The notes under the pieces: model-generated | Seen by the model: only the letters and a program-made list of their open reading frames with translations | Database searches by the model: none | What the model was told of the DNA's origin: nothing | Position numbers and translations under genes: made by a program | In this document: positions 26,192-35,936 of the stretch, in pieces | Layout: the number at the start of each line of letters is the position of its first letter | Position numbering within the stretch: position 1 is the first letter of the stretch | NCBI RefSeq assembly: GCF_051650185.1 | Contig: NZ_JBOFIN010000028.1 | Span: 62,001 to 126,000 of the forward strand | Direction of reading: 5' to 3' | Source of the DNA: Scandinavium sp051650185 | Lineage (GTDB): Bacteria > Pseudomonadota > Gammaproteobacteria > Enterobacterales > Enterobacteriaceae | DNA: 64,000 nucleotides

Positions 26192-28135
26192 TTACTCTCT
26201 CGCCAGCGCATCCACCGGGTCGAGCCTTGCGGCATTTCTTGCCGGTAACCAGCCAAACAAAACGCCCGTCAGCGTCGAACAAATAAACGCCATCAGCAGT
26301 GCCAGCGGCGAAAAACCGATGCCCCAGTCAGGTAAAAAGAGCTGCAGCGTGAAGGCGATTAGCAACGATAATCCGACGCCCATCGCGCCGCCAACCAGAC
26401 ACACCAGGACAGCTTCAATGAGAAACTGTTGCAGCACATCGCTCGCTCTTGCCCCCACAGCCATACGAATACCGATTTCCCGGGTACGTTCGGTGACGGA
26501 CACCAGCATGATATTCATCACCCCAATGCCGCCGACCACCAGTGAAATCACCGCCACCAGCGTTAAAAACAACTGAAGTGTATGTGTGGTCCGTTCCGCC
26601 GTTTTCAAGAGACTGTCCATATTCCAGGCAAAGAAATCCTTCTTGCCGTGACGTAAAGACAGCAGTCGCGTGAGCTGTTGTTCTGCCAGTGCGCTGTCAT
26701 GCCCGTCTTTCACACGAACCGTGATCGAATTGAGCCACGACTGCCCCATCACGCGCCCGGCCATCGTGCTGTACGGCAGCCAGACACGCAAAATTTTACT
26801 GCTGCCAAACATGCCCTGCTTCTCATCTGCAACGCCGATGACCGTGGCAGGCATATTCCCGACCAGAATAATTTCCCCCACCACATTGGCCTTATTGGGG
26901 AAAAGCTGACGGCGAGTATTGCTGTCCAGCACCACAATCTGCGCGCGTCTGTTCAGTTGAAGCTCGTTGAAGGTGTTGCCTTCACTGAAGGTCATGCCGT
27001 ACACATTGAAATACTGCGAGCCGACGCCCTCTGCACTGGCTGACACGTCCGTATTGCCCACGCGCAGGCGCAAGCTTTTGGAGACGGTTGGCGTGGCAGA
27101 TTGCACCCACGGCTGTTTTTGAATGGCCAACAGATCGTCATAGGTCAGCGCCTGCTGATATTGCGGATCGTCATCGCCAAAATCTTTACCCGGATAAACA
27201 TCGATGGTGTTAGTGCCAATCGCGCGGATATCGGCCAGCACCATCTGTTTGGCTGCATCACCCACCACCACAATCGATACCACAGAGGCAATACCGATAA
27301 TGATGCCGAGCATCGTTAGCAACGTACGCATCTTGTTCGCCGCCATCGCCAGCCACGCCATGGTCAGCGCTTCCCGGAAGCTGCTGACAAACTGCCGCCA
27401 GCCAGAGGTGCCGGACTCAACGGTGTTGACCGCAGCAGGAGCGCCCGCCAGCTTCGACGGCGGGTTGCTGATAATCTCCCCGTCACGAATTTCAATGATG
27501 CGTTCTGCCTGAGCCGCCACCAGCGGATCGTGCGTCACGATAATGACCGTGTGGCCCTGCGCTTTGAGCTGATGCAGGATAGCCATCACTTCTTCACCAG
27601 AATGGCTGTCGAGCGCACCGGTGGGCTCATCCGCCAGAATAACCTGGCCGCCGTTCATCAAGGCACGAGCAATACTGACGCGCTGCTGCTGTCCGCCTGA
27701 AAGCTGCGAGGGCTGATAGTCGGCACGATCGCCAAGCCCCAGACGCTGAAGCAGCTCCAGCGCTCGTTCAAATCGACGTTTGCGCTCGGTTCCGGCATAC
27801 ACTGCGGGCACTTCAACGTTTTGCGCCGCACTCAGGTGCGAAAGCAGATGGTAGCGCTGAAAAATAAAACCAAAATGTTCACGACGTAAACGCGCGAGCG
27901 CATCGCCATCGAGCGTGGCAACGTCCGTCCCCGCCACCCGGTATGTGCCACTGGTTGGCTTATCCAGGCAACCGAGGATATTCATCAACGTCGATTTGCC
28001 GGAGCCTGAAGCGCCGACAATGGCGACCATTTCGCCCGCATTGATGCTGAGCGTAATGCCTTTCAGCACTTCAACGCTGGAATCGCCGGAGGGATAACTG
28101 CGGCGAATGTTGCTCAGGTCAAGCAACGCCGTCAT
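26192..28135 (-). CDS. macB: Macrolide/enterotoxin ABC exporter MacB
   Basis: A 647-residue inner-membrane ABC transporter. The ATPase domain is N-terminal: Walker A VGASGSGKSTLMN near 42, signature LSGGQQQRVSIARAL near 143, Walker B VILADEPTGALD. One membrane helix follows near 275, then a large periplasmic domain (about 300-520), then three helices. With MacA and TolC it pumps macrolides, haem precursors and other substrates out of the periplasm. The ATG overlaps the macA stop by 4 bases (ATGA), so translation is coupled. Confidence 0.97.
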   Translation of the reverse strand: MTALLDLSNIRRSYPSGDSSVEVLKGITLSINAGEMVAIVGASGSGKSTLMNILGCLDKPTSGTYRVAGTDVATLDGDALARLRREHFGFIFQRYHLLSHLSAAQNVEVPAVYAGTERKRRFERALELLQRLGLGDRADYQPSQLSGGQQQRVSIARALMNGGQVILADEPTGALDSHSGEEVMAILHQLKAQGHTVIIVTHDPLVAAQAERIIEIRDGEIISNPPSKLAGAPAAVNTVESGTSGWRQFVSSFREALTMAWLAMAANKMRTLLTMLGIIIGIASVVSIVVVGDAAKQMVLADIRAIGTNTIDVYPGKDFGDDDPQYQQALTYDDLLAIQKQPWVQSATPTVSKSLRLRVGNTDVSASAEGVGSQYFNVYGMTFSEGNTFNELQLNRRAQIVVLDSNTRRQLFPNKANVVGEIILVGNMPATVIGVADEKQGMFGSSKILRVWLPYSTMAGRVMGQSWLNSITVRVKDGHDSALAEQQLTRLLSLRHGKKDFFAWNMDSLLKTAERTTHTLQLFLTLVAVISLVVGGIGVMNIMLVSVTERTREIGIRMAVGARASDVLQQFLIEAVLVCLVGGAMGVGLSLLIAFTLQLFLPDWGIGFSPLALLMAFICSTLTGVLFGWLPARNAARLDPVDALARE

Positions 28136-29247
28136 TTAGCCGCTCCCGGTTTTCCCTCGCCGGTAATCACTTCGTCGCCCTCTTCCAGCCCTTTCACCAC
28201 TTCCACATCGGTATCGTTACGCGTACCAATGCTGATTTCGCGCTCTTTCACTTCGCCGTTACGTAGCAGGCGCACGTTATAGCGGTTGTCTCCGGTGGCA
28301 TCGCCAAGTGCAGAAAGGGGGATGCTCAGCACGTTACTGACACCTGCCAGCTGGATATGAACCTGAGCGGTCATCTCCAGACGCAGCACGCCCTGTGGGT
28401 TAGGCACCTCGAAACGAGCGTAATAAAAGATGGCGTCGTTGACTTTTTCCGGCGTGGGCAAAATGTCTTTCAACGTGCCTTCATAGCGCGTCAACGGATC
28501 ACCCAACACGGTGAACCAGGCTTTTTGCCCCGGTTTGAGGTGGATAACGTCCGCTTCAGAAACCTGCGCTTTCACCAGCATCGTACTGAGATCGGCCAGG
28601 GTCAGAATGTTTGGCGCCTGCTGCGCGGCAATCACGGTCTGCCCCTGGAGGGTGGTGATTTGTGTCACTTCACCCGCCATCGGAGCCAGAATACGGGTGT
28701 AATCCAGATTGGTTTTAGCTGTATCAAGCGTGGCCTGATTACGTTTGATCTGCGCGTCGATCGTACCAATCTGCGCTTCTTTCACCGCCACATCGGTCGC
28801 CGTCGTGTCAAGATCCTGACGTGAAATAAGCTGCTTAACCGCCAGTTGCTGATTACGCGCATAAGTGACCTGAGCCAGCTTACGTTCGGCGATAGCCTGC
28901 AGGCGCTGAGCCCGCAGCTCCATTAATGTGGCCTCGACTTCTTTTATCTGGTTCTGCGCCTGTTCAGGATCGATAACCCCCAGCAGCTGATCTTTTTTAA
29001 CCTTATCGCCAATATTGACCGACAGCGTTTTCAACTGACCGCTGACCTGCGCCCCGACATCGACCTTACGCAGCGCGTCCAGCTTCCCGGTGGCGAGCAC
29101 GCTCTGCTGCAAATCGCCCTTGCGGACAATCAGTGTCTGATATTGCGGCACCGGCGCGTTGAGCGTACGCCACAGCCAGAACCCGGCCAGTACAATCAGT
29201 ACGGCAAGGAACAAATATGTTTTTCTGCGCTTTCCCTTCAGATTCAT
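28132..29247 (-). CDS. macA: MacA periplasmic adaptor subunit
   Basis: A 371-residue membrane-fusion protein linking MacB to TolC. A single N-terminal membrane anchor (residues about 10-30) is followed by the lipoyl half-motifs, a helical hairpin (about 95-190, rich in Ala, Gln, Lys), and beta-barrel and membrane-proximal domains. A longer frame starts 15 codons upstream; the start at 29247 (MNLKGKRRKTYLFL) gives exactly the E. coli length. It is the first gene of macAB, divergent from ybjX. Confidence 0.96.
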   Translation of the reverse strand: MNLKGKRRKTYLFLAVLIVLAGFWLWRTLNAPVPQYQTLIVRKGDLQQSVLATGKLDALRKVDVGAQVSGQLKTLSVNIGDKVKKDQLLGVIDPEQAQNQIKEVEATLMELRAQRLQAIAERKLAQVTYARNQQLAVKQLISRQDLDTTATDVAVKEAQIGTIDAQIKRNQATLDTAKTNLDYTRILAPMAGEVTQITTLQGQTVIAAQQAPNILTLADLSTMLVKAQVSEADVIHLKPGQKAWFTVLGDPLTRYEGTLKDILPTPEKVNDAIFYYARFEVPNPQGVLRLEMTAQVHIQLAGVSNVLSIPLSALGDATGDNRYNVRLLRNGEVKEREISIGTRNDTDVEVVKGLEEGDEVITGEGKPGAAK

Positions 29248-29399
29248 AAAAATCCCGAATGTTCGTGTCCTTCGCTGATTGTATCTAAACATTTCATCAA
29301 CGGAACCCTCTCTTTTGTTTTACTCCCTAAACCGTTGAACTGACGTTGAGATGCTTGCTGATTAAATAAACTTTTCTATTTTCGGCAAGGCCTTTTCTT

Positions 29400-30356
29400 A
29401 TGTCACTCATTGCAGAACACTCATACTCACAAAAAACGAGACCAGAATCGGGCAAACACCTTTTCCAGCTTCTACGACGTGGAGAGTTAACACCAGGCCT
29501 GGCCTGGCAAAACCCAGCCTACCGCCGCAAATTTATTCTGCGCTCCCTGCTCACGCCGTTCAGCACCTCAACGCTGCTTTCTCGTCTGGCAGCACTTCCG
29601 CAATTGCCCCAAATGTTGAAAGTGCAGCCGGGTCTGCCGTGTCGTCTGCATCGCCCATGGCTTTCAATGAATATGCCGCGCAAACAGGCCGCCAGCGCTC
29701 TGGTGTGGCACTATCAGAAAATGTCTGACCGACTGCCTGAGTGGGTGATGAACGGGTATCTGAGTCAGAGCGGAGTGACCCTGTCGACGTTAACAGGACG
29801 CGATGAAACCAGCTGGCACATTCGCCTTCTCGCCGACGCGTTTCTGGATAAAGAAGGTGAAGCCACGCTTATCTTTTGCGACGCGCAAGACACGGTTCTG
29901 GCCGAGCTGACCTTCACCCTCTGCCCGTTTGACGGGAAAGAGACGCTCTATATCGGCGGCATGCAGGGAGCGAAATCCCATGTGCCCCATGAAAGCATTC
30001 AGAGCGCAACCAAGTCCTGCAACGGCCTGTTCCCGAAACGCCTGCTGGTTGAAGCGGCGATGGTGATAGCACAGCAAATGGGGGTCAGCGTGATTCGGGC
30101 AGTCAGCAACGAAACGCATATCTACCGTAACGTTCGCTACCGGAAGAAAAAGCAGGGTCAGCTTCGTGCCGATTACAACAGCTTCTGGGCATCACTCGGA
30201 GCTACCGCAGACAGCAATGGCGATTTTCTGCTGCCGCTGACCATTCCACGCAAGCCAATGGAAGAGATTGCCAGCAAGAAGCGCTCTGAGTACCGCCGCC
30301 GCTATGAACTCCTCGATAGCCTGCAAGCTCAGACGCACAGCGTCTGCCAGGGCTAG
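29400..30356 (+). CDS. ybjX: VirK/YbjX family protein (DUF535)
   Basis: A 318-residue cytosolic protein of the VirK/YbjX (DUF535) family, slightly shorter than E. coli YbjX. The family signature region FCDAQDTVLAELTFTL through YIGGMQGAK is present near residues 158-205, as is the KRSEYRRRYELLDSL tail. VirK in Shigella and Salmonella affects surface virulence proteins and peptide resistance; the role of YbjX is not established. Its stop codon overlaps that of convergent ybjD in the shared tetranucleotide CTAG. An AAGGCC ribosome site precedes the ATG by 7 bases. Confidence 0.92.
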   Translation: MSLIAEHSYSQKTRPESGKHLFQLLRRGELTPGLAWQNPAYRRKFILRSLLTPFSTSTLLSRLAALPQLPQMLKVQPGLPCRLHRPWLSMNMPRKQAASALVWHYQKMSDRLPEWVMNGYLSQSGVTLSTLTGRDETSWHIRLLADAFLDKEGEATLIFCDAQDTVLAELTFTLCPFDGKETLYIGGMQGAKSHVPHESIQSATKSCNGLFPKRLLVEAAMVIAQQMGVSVIRAVSNETHIYRNVRYRKKKQGQLRADYNSFWASLGATADSNGDFLLPLTIPRKPMEEIASKKRSEYRRRYELLDSLQAQTHSVCQG

Positions 30357-32011
30357 TCCGCTCGACCGCGTGCCAGCCACAGCACGCGGGAGAACATTTT
30401 GCGCAGCAGGTTCGGCACGGCTTCCACGCCGCGTCGCCCGGCCTCCATCGCCACTTCAATCGCCAAATCAGGTTTCGATGAACGGTGGACGGCTTTGATG
30501 ATCACCCGCCGCATGTTCATCGGAACCCCTTCCGGTATTTGCGCTACCCGGTGATACACATCGTCAAACCCCTGACGATACATAAAGTGTTCCATATCGA
30601 GCGCAGGCAGCGTGGTCAGATGATGGCGTTCCAGCTCGCGGTCATTATTCAGCAGGCTACGCACGGTGGCGGCATATTTCTTACCGGCCTCATCCCCATC
30701 GACCAGCACATGCCATTCAATGCCCATCCGCCGGGCAAATTTAATCAGGGGTTTCAGGCCAGACTGGGCAAACTCAATCACCTTAACCCCTTCCGCATCA
30801 AAGTGATGCCCGCACTGACGAGCCAGCTCGTTAATCACCCACGTTTCCGTTTCGCCTTCCACCAACAGCCAGCAGCGAGAAAAAAGCGAGGAAGCGCGGT
30901 TAAAGCGAATATGAAAGGCAATGCGACGATTGTCTTCCGCGTTCAGGCCATCTGGCCCAAGACGCCATGCCGCAACGCGGGAAGAGTCACGCACCAGACG
31001 GCAAACATGTTCAACGGGCGTCATGGAGAGCAACTCGCCGGAGTTGGTTGTGGTGATACGTTGCAGCGGCAGCAGATTCAACAGATTCCACGCGACCGAA
31101 AGCATAATAGGATGCAGCCGGGTTTCAGGATCCTCCACCAGCAGCAGAGGACGCGCGTCTTTATCCAGCCTGACGGTGCCTTTGGCCTGCAATAGCGTCG
31201 AAAACAGCCCAAGCAAAATCACCCGATGGCTGCGGCCGCCGGGCTTGTCGATCATGCGGTTGATGATGTCGAGATAGCGCCAGCTGCGTTGCTCATCGTG
31301 CGAGCGACGGCGCATGAGCCGATGGCGAGATTCGGCGGTGCCTTGTTCAGAAAAATAGTGTTCGAGCAGCTGTACCATCGCCGACAGCCCTTGACGTATC
31401 TGACCATCGGAAAGGTTCTGAGGGCTGGTGACCAGTTCGCGTGAGAGAAAATCAAGCTGGCGAGCGGTAATCTCCACATCTGGCATGTTGGGCACCGTGC
31501 CGTTACGAATCCGCCGCATAAAGCGCGCATCACGTAAGCGCAAGACCGGCATCAGTCTCACCAGATGGCGTGCCTGGTCATCAATGTCGGCAAACGGCAG
31601 CGATTCCCCACGGCCATTAATAAAACTGCGTAAAGTCAGCACGCTGTTATCTTCCGCCAGCTCGCCTTCAAGCCGGTAGAAAATACGCTGATAGCCGTCG
31701 TCACAAGGCACCCAACATTCCGATAACGGACGATAGCGGCGCACGCGATGGCGACCAGGTTCAAGCTCACGGAAAGTCAGAATGATATGCAGATGGTGTT
31801 CGCGGCCCTGAACATCCCCCGGCGGAAACCAGAAATCCTCGCGGACAAAATGGTAGAGATCGGACTCCGGGGACAGCAGCAACGTCAGGGCATCCAGCAG
31901 GCTCGATTTACCCCAGGCGTTTTCGCCTATCAACACGTTATTTTGTTCCAGCATCAACGACAAACGGTTGATTCCGCGAAAACCGACTATCTCTACTCGT
32001 TCGAGAAGCAT
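30353..32011 (-). CDS. ybjD: OLD-family ATP-dependent nuclease-like protein YbjD
   Basis: A 552-residue protein with an N-terminal ABC/SMC-type ATPase (Walker A LIGENAWGKSSLLDAL near 25; Walker B LLLVEDPETRLHP near 300) and a C-terminal TOPRIM domain (LLVEGETETWVINEL near 380 and HVLVDGDEAGKKY near 440). This is the layout of OLD (overcoming lysogenisation defect) nucleases. The glutamate and aspartate TOPRIM residues are present. A longer frame reaches 32092; the start at 32011 (MLLERVEIVGFRG) gives the E. coli length. The function in the cell is not settled. It is convergent with ybjX and lies alone. Confidence 0.94.
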   Translation of the reverse strand: MLLERVEIVGFRGINRLSLMLEQNNVLIGENAWGKSSLLDALTLLLSPESDLYHFVREDFWFPPGDVQGREHHLHIILTFRELEPGRHRVRRYRPLSECWVPCDDGYQRIFYRLEGELAEDNSVLTLRSFINGRGESLPFADIDDQARHLVRLMPVLRLRDARFMRRIRNGTVPNMPDVEITARQLDFLSRELVTSPQNLSDGQIRQGLSAMVQLLEHYFSEQGTAESRHRLMRRRSHDEQRSWRYLDIINRMIDKPGGRSHRVILLGLFSTLLQAKGTVRLDKDARPLLLVEDPETRLHPIMLSVAWNLLNLLPLQRITTTNSGELLSMTPVEHVCRLVRDSSRVAAWRLGPDGLNAEDNRRIAFHIRFNRASSLFSRCWLLVEGETETWVINELARQCGHHFDAEGVKVIEFAQSGLKPLIKFARRMGIEWHVLVDGDEAGKKYAATVRSLLNNDRELERHHLTTLPALDMEHFMYRQGFDDVYHRVAQIPEGVPMNMRRVIIKAVHRSSKPDLAIEVAMEAGRRGVEAVPNLLRKMFSRVLWLARGRAD

Positions 32012-32409
32012 ATGCCCTCCACCTGAAAACTTCCCTTTCCTTACAGCAGTATAGCGGCACGCTCCCGACGACGACACCCGGAAAAAAGTCATATTATGTC
32101 AAAAAATGTCCGGAATACTTTCGGGGTAAAACTAATAACCCTGCAGTTAATAAACCTATGTAATAAAAAAATTCTGAACTGCCCATTTGATAATCTGGAA
32201 TTAATCTATACTGGAATTATCCGAATTTAACCCAAGGGACTCCTGCAAATTGCCTTAAATCAAGATTAGTGAAGTTATTTAACTGGTGAAGGGATGGCGT
32301 TCGTTTTTAAAATAATGGCTCTTAATTATGTCGTCTTCCCTTGGTGGCGATAAATAATGTCCGGTGCAGGTTTCCCTGACACCGTCACTGTTATTTCTTT
32401 GAGGTGGTT
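32012..32409. other. Gap between ybjD and aqpZ without a gene
   Basis: Almost 400 bp, AT-rich in the middle (32100-32330). It must hold the divergent promoters of ybjD and aqpZ. A TATACT hexamer near 32207 is a possible -10 for aqpZ but its -35 is poor. I see no coding frame, strong hairpin or repeat. Confidence 0.4.
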
Positions 32410-33102
32410 ATGTTCAGAAAACTGGCAGCAGAATGCTTTGGTACATTCTGGCTTGTATTCGGTGGTTGTGGTAGCGCGGTGCTGGCTGCAGCATTCCCGG
32501 AATTAGGGATTGGTTTTGCGGGCGTTGCGCTGGCATTTGGTTTGACCGTTCTGACCATGGCTTATGCCGTTGGTCATATTTCCGGCGGTCATTTCAACCC
32601 GGCGGTTACTTTAGGTCTGTGGGCAGGCGGTCGCTTCCCGGCAAAAGACGTGATTGGTTATATTATCGCGCAAGTTGTCGGCGGTATTATTGCCGCAGCC
32701 ATTCTTTATCTGATTGCCAGCGGTAAAACAGGTTTCGATGCAGCCGCCAGCGGCTTTGCTTCTAACGGTTATGGCGAACATTCACCGGGCGGTTACTCCA
32801 TGCTTTCCGCTATCGTGATTGAAATTGTGCTGACCTGTGGCTTCCTGATTGTTATCCACGGTGCAACCGATAAAAACGCACCAGCCGGTTTTGCGCCAAT
32901 CGCTATCGGTCTGGCACTGACTCTGATTCACCTGATCAGCATTCCCGTGACCAACACCTCCGTTAACCCGGCACGTAGCACCGCGGTCGCTATCTTCCAG
33001 GGTGGCTTGGCGCTGCAGCAGCTGTGGCTGTTCTGGGTGATGCCAATCATCGGCGGTATCCTCGGCGGCGTGCTGTACCGTACCCTGCTTGAGAAAAAAT
33101 AA
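32410..33102 (+). CDS. aqpZ: Aquaporin Z
   Basis: A 230-residue inner-membrane water channel with six membrane helices and the two NPA half-helix motifs: NPA at residues 63-65 (GHFNPAVT) and NPA at about 186-188 (SVNPARST), including the selectivity-filter arginine next to the second motif. The frame begins two codons earlier with GTG; the ATG at 32410 follows GAGGTGGTT at good spacing and matches E. coli. It is monocistronic and ends in a strong terminator. Confidence 0.98.
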   Translation: MFRKLAAECFGTFWLVFGGCGSAVLAAAFPELGIGFAGVALAFGLTVLTMAYAVGHISGGHFNPAVTLGLWAGGRFPAKDVIGYIIAQVVGGIIAAAILYLIASGKTGFDAAASGFASNGYGEHSPGGYSMLSAIVIEIVLTCGFLIVIHGATDKNAPAGFAPIAIGLALTLIHLISIPVTNTSVNPARSTAVAIFQGGLALQQLWLFWVMPIIGGILGGVLYRTLLEKK

Positions 33103-33122
33103 GGTTTAAATAGATTCCCCTG

Positions 33123-33156
33123 AAAGCCCGGCAAATGCCGGGCTTTTTCTTTTTTC
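33123..33156 (+). terminator. aqpZ intrinsic terminator
   Basis: A 10-bp stem (AAAGCCCGGC / GCCGGGCTTT) with an AAAT loop, then a long T-rich tail. Confidence 0.9.
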
Positions 33157-33231
33157 TGGTGGCTTTACTCGTTCGGGCTCTTTCGGTAGTGTCTGGTGTG
33201 CTTTTTTCCACACTAAAGGTCTGGGTCTTTC

Positions 33232-34131
33232 ATGTTTTCAGGATTGCTGATTATTCTTGTGCCACTGATTGTGGGTTACCTGATCCCGCTGCGTAGCCGC
33301 CCTGCGCTGCAGCTGATTAACCGCCTGCTCAGCTGGATTGTTTACGTCATTCTCTTTTTCATGGGGATTAGCCTGGCCTTCCTGGATAATCTCGCCAGCA
33401 ATCTGTTAGCTATTCTTCATTATTCCGCTGTCACTATTACGGTTATTCTGCTGTGCAATATTATTGCCCTGCTGTGGCTGGAACGCGCCATCCCCTGGCG
33501 TCATCATCACGCCCAGGAGAAATTGCCTTCACGTATTGCAATGGCGCTGGAGTCATTACAACTTTGCGGTGTGGTATTACTTGGCTTTCTGCTGGGGCTG
33601 ACCGGCTGGTCTGTTTTACAACATGCCACCGAGGCCAGTGAATATACCCTTATTTTCCTTTTATTCCTGATTGGTATTCAGTTACGCAATAATGGCATGA
33701 CCCTGAAACAGATCATCCTCAATCGTCGGGGAATGATGGTTGCCGTGGTCGTGACGGCCAGTTCACTGGTGGGCGGTATCATTAATGCCTTTATTCTCGG
33801 CTTGCCACTGAAAACGGGCCTCGCCATGGCTTCCGGATTTGGCTGGTATTCCCTGTCCGGTATTTTGATGACAGAAGCGTTTGGCCCAGTGATAGGCAGC
33901 GCCGCCTTTTTCAACGATCTCGGACGCGAATTAATTGCCATTATGCTGATTCCAGGACTGGTGCAACGCAGCCGCTCCACCGCATTGGGCCTGTGCGGGG
34001 CAACCTCAATGGACTTCACGCTGCCGGTCTTGCAGCGCTCCGGGGGGCTTGAAATCGTCCCTGCGGCCATCGTCCACGGCTTTATTTTAAGCCTGTTAGT
34101 CCCGCTGCTGATGGCCTTCTTCACGGCGTAA
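33232..34131 (+). CDS. lysO: L-lysine exporter LysO
   Basis: A 299-residue inner-membrane protein with about eight hydrophobic segments, the length of E. coli LysO (formerly YbjE). It exports lysine and the toxic analogue thialysine. The family motif GFGWYSLSGILMTEAFGPVIG is visible near residue 200, and a conserved acidic residue pair lies in the C-terminal half (FFNDLGREL). In E. coli it is repressed by ArgP/lysine control; I cannot point to that site here. It stands alone between aqpZ and hcp. Confidence 0.95.
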   Translation: MFSGLLIILVPLIVGYLIPLRSRPALQLINRLLSWIVYVILFFMGISLAFLDNLASNLLAILHYSAVTITVILLCNIIALLWLERAIPWRHHHAQEKLPSRIAMALESLQLCGVVLLGFLLGLTGWSVLQHATEASEYTLIFLLFLIGIQLRNNGMTLKQIILNRRGMMVAVVVTASSLVGGIINAFILGLPLKTGLAMASGFGWYSLSGILMTEAFGPVIGSAAFFNDLGRELIAIMLIPGLVQRSRSTALGLCGATSMDFTLPVLQRSGGLEIVPAAIVHGFILSLLVPLLMAFFTA

Positions 34132-34164
34132 TACCTCTATGGCGGTAGCCTTCTGCCGCCAAAA

Positions 34165-34178
34165 TTGCTTTAAATCAA
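34165..34178 (+). promoter_or_regulatory. FNR-like site upstream of hcp
   Basis: TTGCTTTAAATCAA matches TTGAT-N4-ATCAA with one mismatch in the left half. It lies about 70 bp upstream of the NsrR-like operator, in line with the upstream FNR site known for E. coli hcp. Confidence 0.6.
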
Positions 34179-34236
34179 TCTCCCTTTAAGTTGCCACACA
34201 AAACCCTTTTCAGCGTTTCTGACGAGGCTTAATCTT

Positions 34237-34260
34237 AAACATGTATTTTAAATATAACTT
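34237..34260 (+). promoter_or_regulatory. NsrR-like operator of hcp
   Basis: A palindrome centred on ATTT-T-AAAT with ATGT on the left arm and an imperfect right arm (ATAACTT) resembles the NsrR 11-1-11 motif known upstream of E. coli hcp. It ends 14 bp before the start codon, so nitric-oxide-relieved repression is expected. Confidence 0.6.
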
Positions 34261-34273
34261 AAAGGATCTGATC

Positions 34274-35926
34274 ATGTTTTGTGTGCAATGTGAACAAACA
34301 ATTCGTACGCCAGCGGGCAATGGCTGCGCTTACGCGCAAGGGATGTGCGGGAAGACAGCACAGACCTCTGATCTTCAGGACTTGCTGATCGCCACGCTGC
34401 AAGGGCTTTCCGCCTGGGCAGTCAAAGCACGTGAGTTCAACATCATCAGCCATGAAGTCGACAGCTTTGCCCCCCGCGCCTTCTTCTCAACCCTCACCAA
34501 CGTGAACTTTGATTCACCGCGCATCGTTGGCTACGCGCGCGAAGCCATCGCGATGCGTGAAATGCTGAAAGCCCAGTGTCTGAACATCGACGCCAACGCT
34601 GCCGTCGATAATCCGATGGCCGGTCTGCAACTGGTCAGCGACGATCTCGGCGAACTGCAACGTCAGGCCGAAGCCTTTACACCAAACAAAGACAAAGCCG
34701 CCATTGGCGATAACATTCTTGGCCTGCGCCTGCTGTGCCTGTATGGCCTGAAAGGCGCGGCGGCCTATATGGAACACGCCCACGTCCTCGGCCAGTACGA
34801 CAACGCTATTTACGCCCAGTATCATCAGATTATGGCGTGGCTCGGCACCTGGCCTGCAGACATGAACGCCCTGCTTGAATGTTCAATGGACATTGGCCAG
34901 ATGAACTTCAAAGTCATGAGCATTCTGGATGCCGGGGAAACCAACGCTTACGGACACCCAACGCCAACGCAGGTCAACGTGAAAGCGGTGGCAGGCAAAG
35001 CGATTTTGATTTCCGGCCATGACCTGAAGGATCTCTATAACCTGTTGCTGCAAACTGAAGGCACCGGCGTCAACGTCTACACCCACGGCGAGATGCTGCC
35101 TGCGCACGGCTACCCGGAACTGCGTAAATTCAAACATCTGGTCGGGAACTACGGCAGCGGCTGGCAGAACCAGCAGGTCGAATTTGCCCGCTTCCCGGGC
35201 CCTGTGGTCATGACCTCCAACTGCATCATCGACCCGACTGTGGGTAAATATAACAACCGCATCTGGACCCGCAGCATCGTCGGCTGGCCGGGCGTGAGCC
35301 ATCTGGAAGGCGATGACTTCGCCCCGGTTATCGCTCAGGCTCAAAGTATGGCGGGCTTCCCGTACAGTGAAATTGAGCATCTGATCACCGTCGGATTTGG
35401 TCGTCAAACATTGCTGGGTGCAGCAGACACTCTCATCGATCTGGTGAGCCGTGAAAAACTGCGCCATATCTTCCTCGTCGGCGGCTGTGACGGCGAACGC
35501 ACCGAACGTAGCTACTTCACCGATTTCGCCACCAGCGTGCCGGAAGACTGCCTGGTCATGACCCTCGCCTGCGGCAAATATCGCTTTAACAAACTGGATT
35601 TCGGCGACATCGAAGGCCTGCCACGCCTGGTCGATGCCGGCCAGTGTAATGACGCTTACTCCGCCATCATTCTTGCTGTCACCCTGGCGGAAAAACTGGG
35701 CTGCGGCGTGAACGACCTGCCGCTGTCGCTGGTGCTCTCCTGGTTTGAACAGAAGGCGATTGTTATCCTGCTGACGCTGCTTTCGCTCGGCGTGAAAAAC
35801 ATCGTCACCGGGCCAACGGCACCGGGCTTCCTGACGCCAGATCTGCTGGCGGTGCTGAACGAAAAATTTGGTCTGCGTTCCATCACCAACGTCGAGCAAG
35901 ATCTGCAACAAATGCTGTGCGCGTAA
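34274..35926 (+). CDS. hcp: Hydroxylamine reductase / hybrid-cluster protein
   Basis: A 550-residue cytosolic iron-sulfur protein. The N-terminal cubane ligands are C3, C6, C18 and C25 (FCVQCEQ ... GCAYAQGMCG); the hybrid-cluster ligands fall in MTSNCIIDP, VGGCDG and ACGKYRFN. In E. coli it is a high-affinity nitric oxide reductase and protein S-nitrosylase. A longer frame starts 11 codons upstream; the ATG at 34274 follows AAAGGA and matches the family. It forms an operon with hcr and is preceded by NsrR-like and FNR-like sites. Confidence 0.98.
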   Translation: MFCVQCEQTIRTPAGNGCAYAQGMCGKTAQTSDLQDLLIATLQGLSAWAVKAREFNIISHEVDSFAPRAFFSTLTNVNFDSPRIVGYAREAIAMREMLKAQCLNIDANAAVDNPMAGLQLVSDDLGELQRQAEAFTPNKDKAAIGDNILGLRLLCLYGLKGAAAYMEHAHVLGQYDNAIYAQYHQIMAWLGTWPADMNALLECSMDIGQMNFKVMSILDAGETNAYGHPTPTQVNVKAVAGKAILISGHDLKDLYNLLLQTEGTGVNVYTHGEMLPAHGYPELRKFKHLVGNYGSGWQNQQVEFARFPGPVVMTSNCIIDPTVGKYNNRIWTRSIVGWPGVSHLEGDDFAPVIAQAQSMAGFPYSEIEHLITVGFGRQTLLGAADTLIDLVSREKLRHIFLVGGCDGERTERSYFTDFATSVPEDCLVMTLACGKYRFNKLDFGDIEGLPRLVDAGQCNDAYSAIILAVTLAEKLGCGVNDLPLSLVLSWFEQKAIVILLTLLSLGVKNIVTGPTAPGFLTPDLLAVLNEKFGLRSITNVEQDLQQMLCA

Positions 35927-35936
35927 GGAGAAACTC

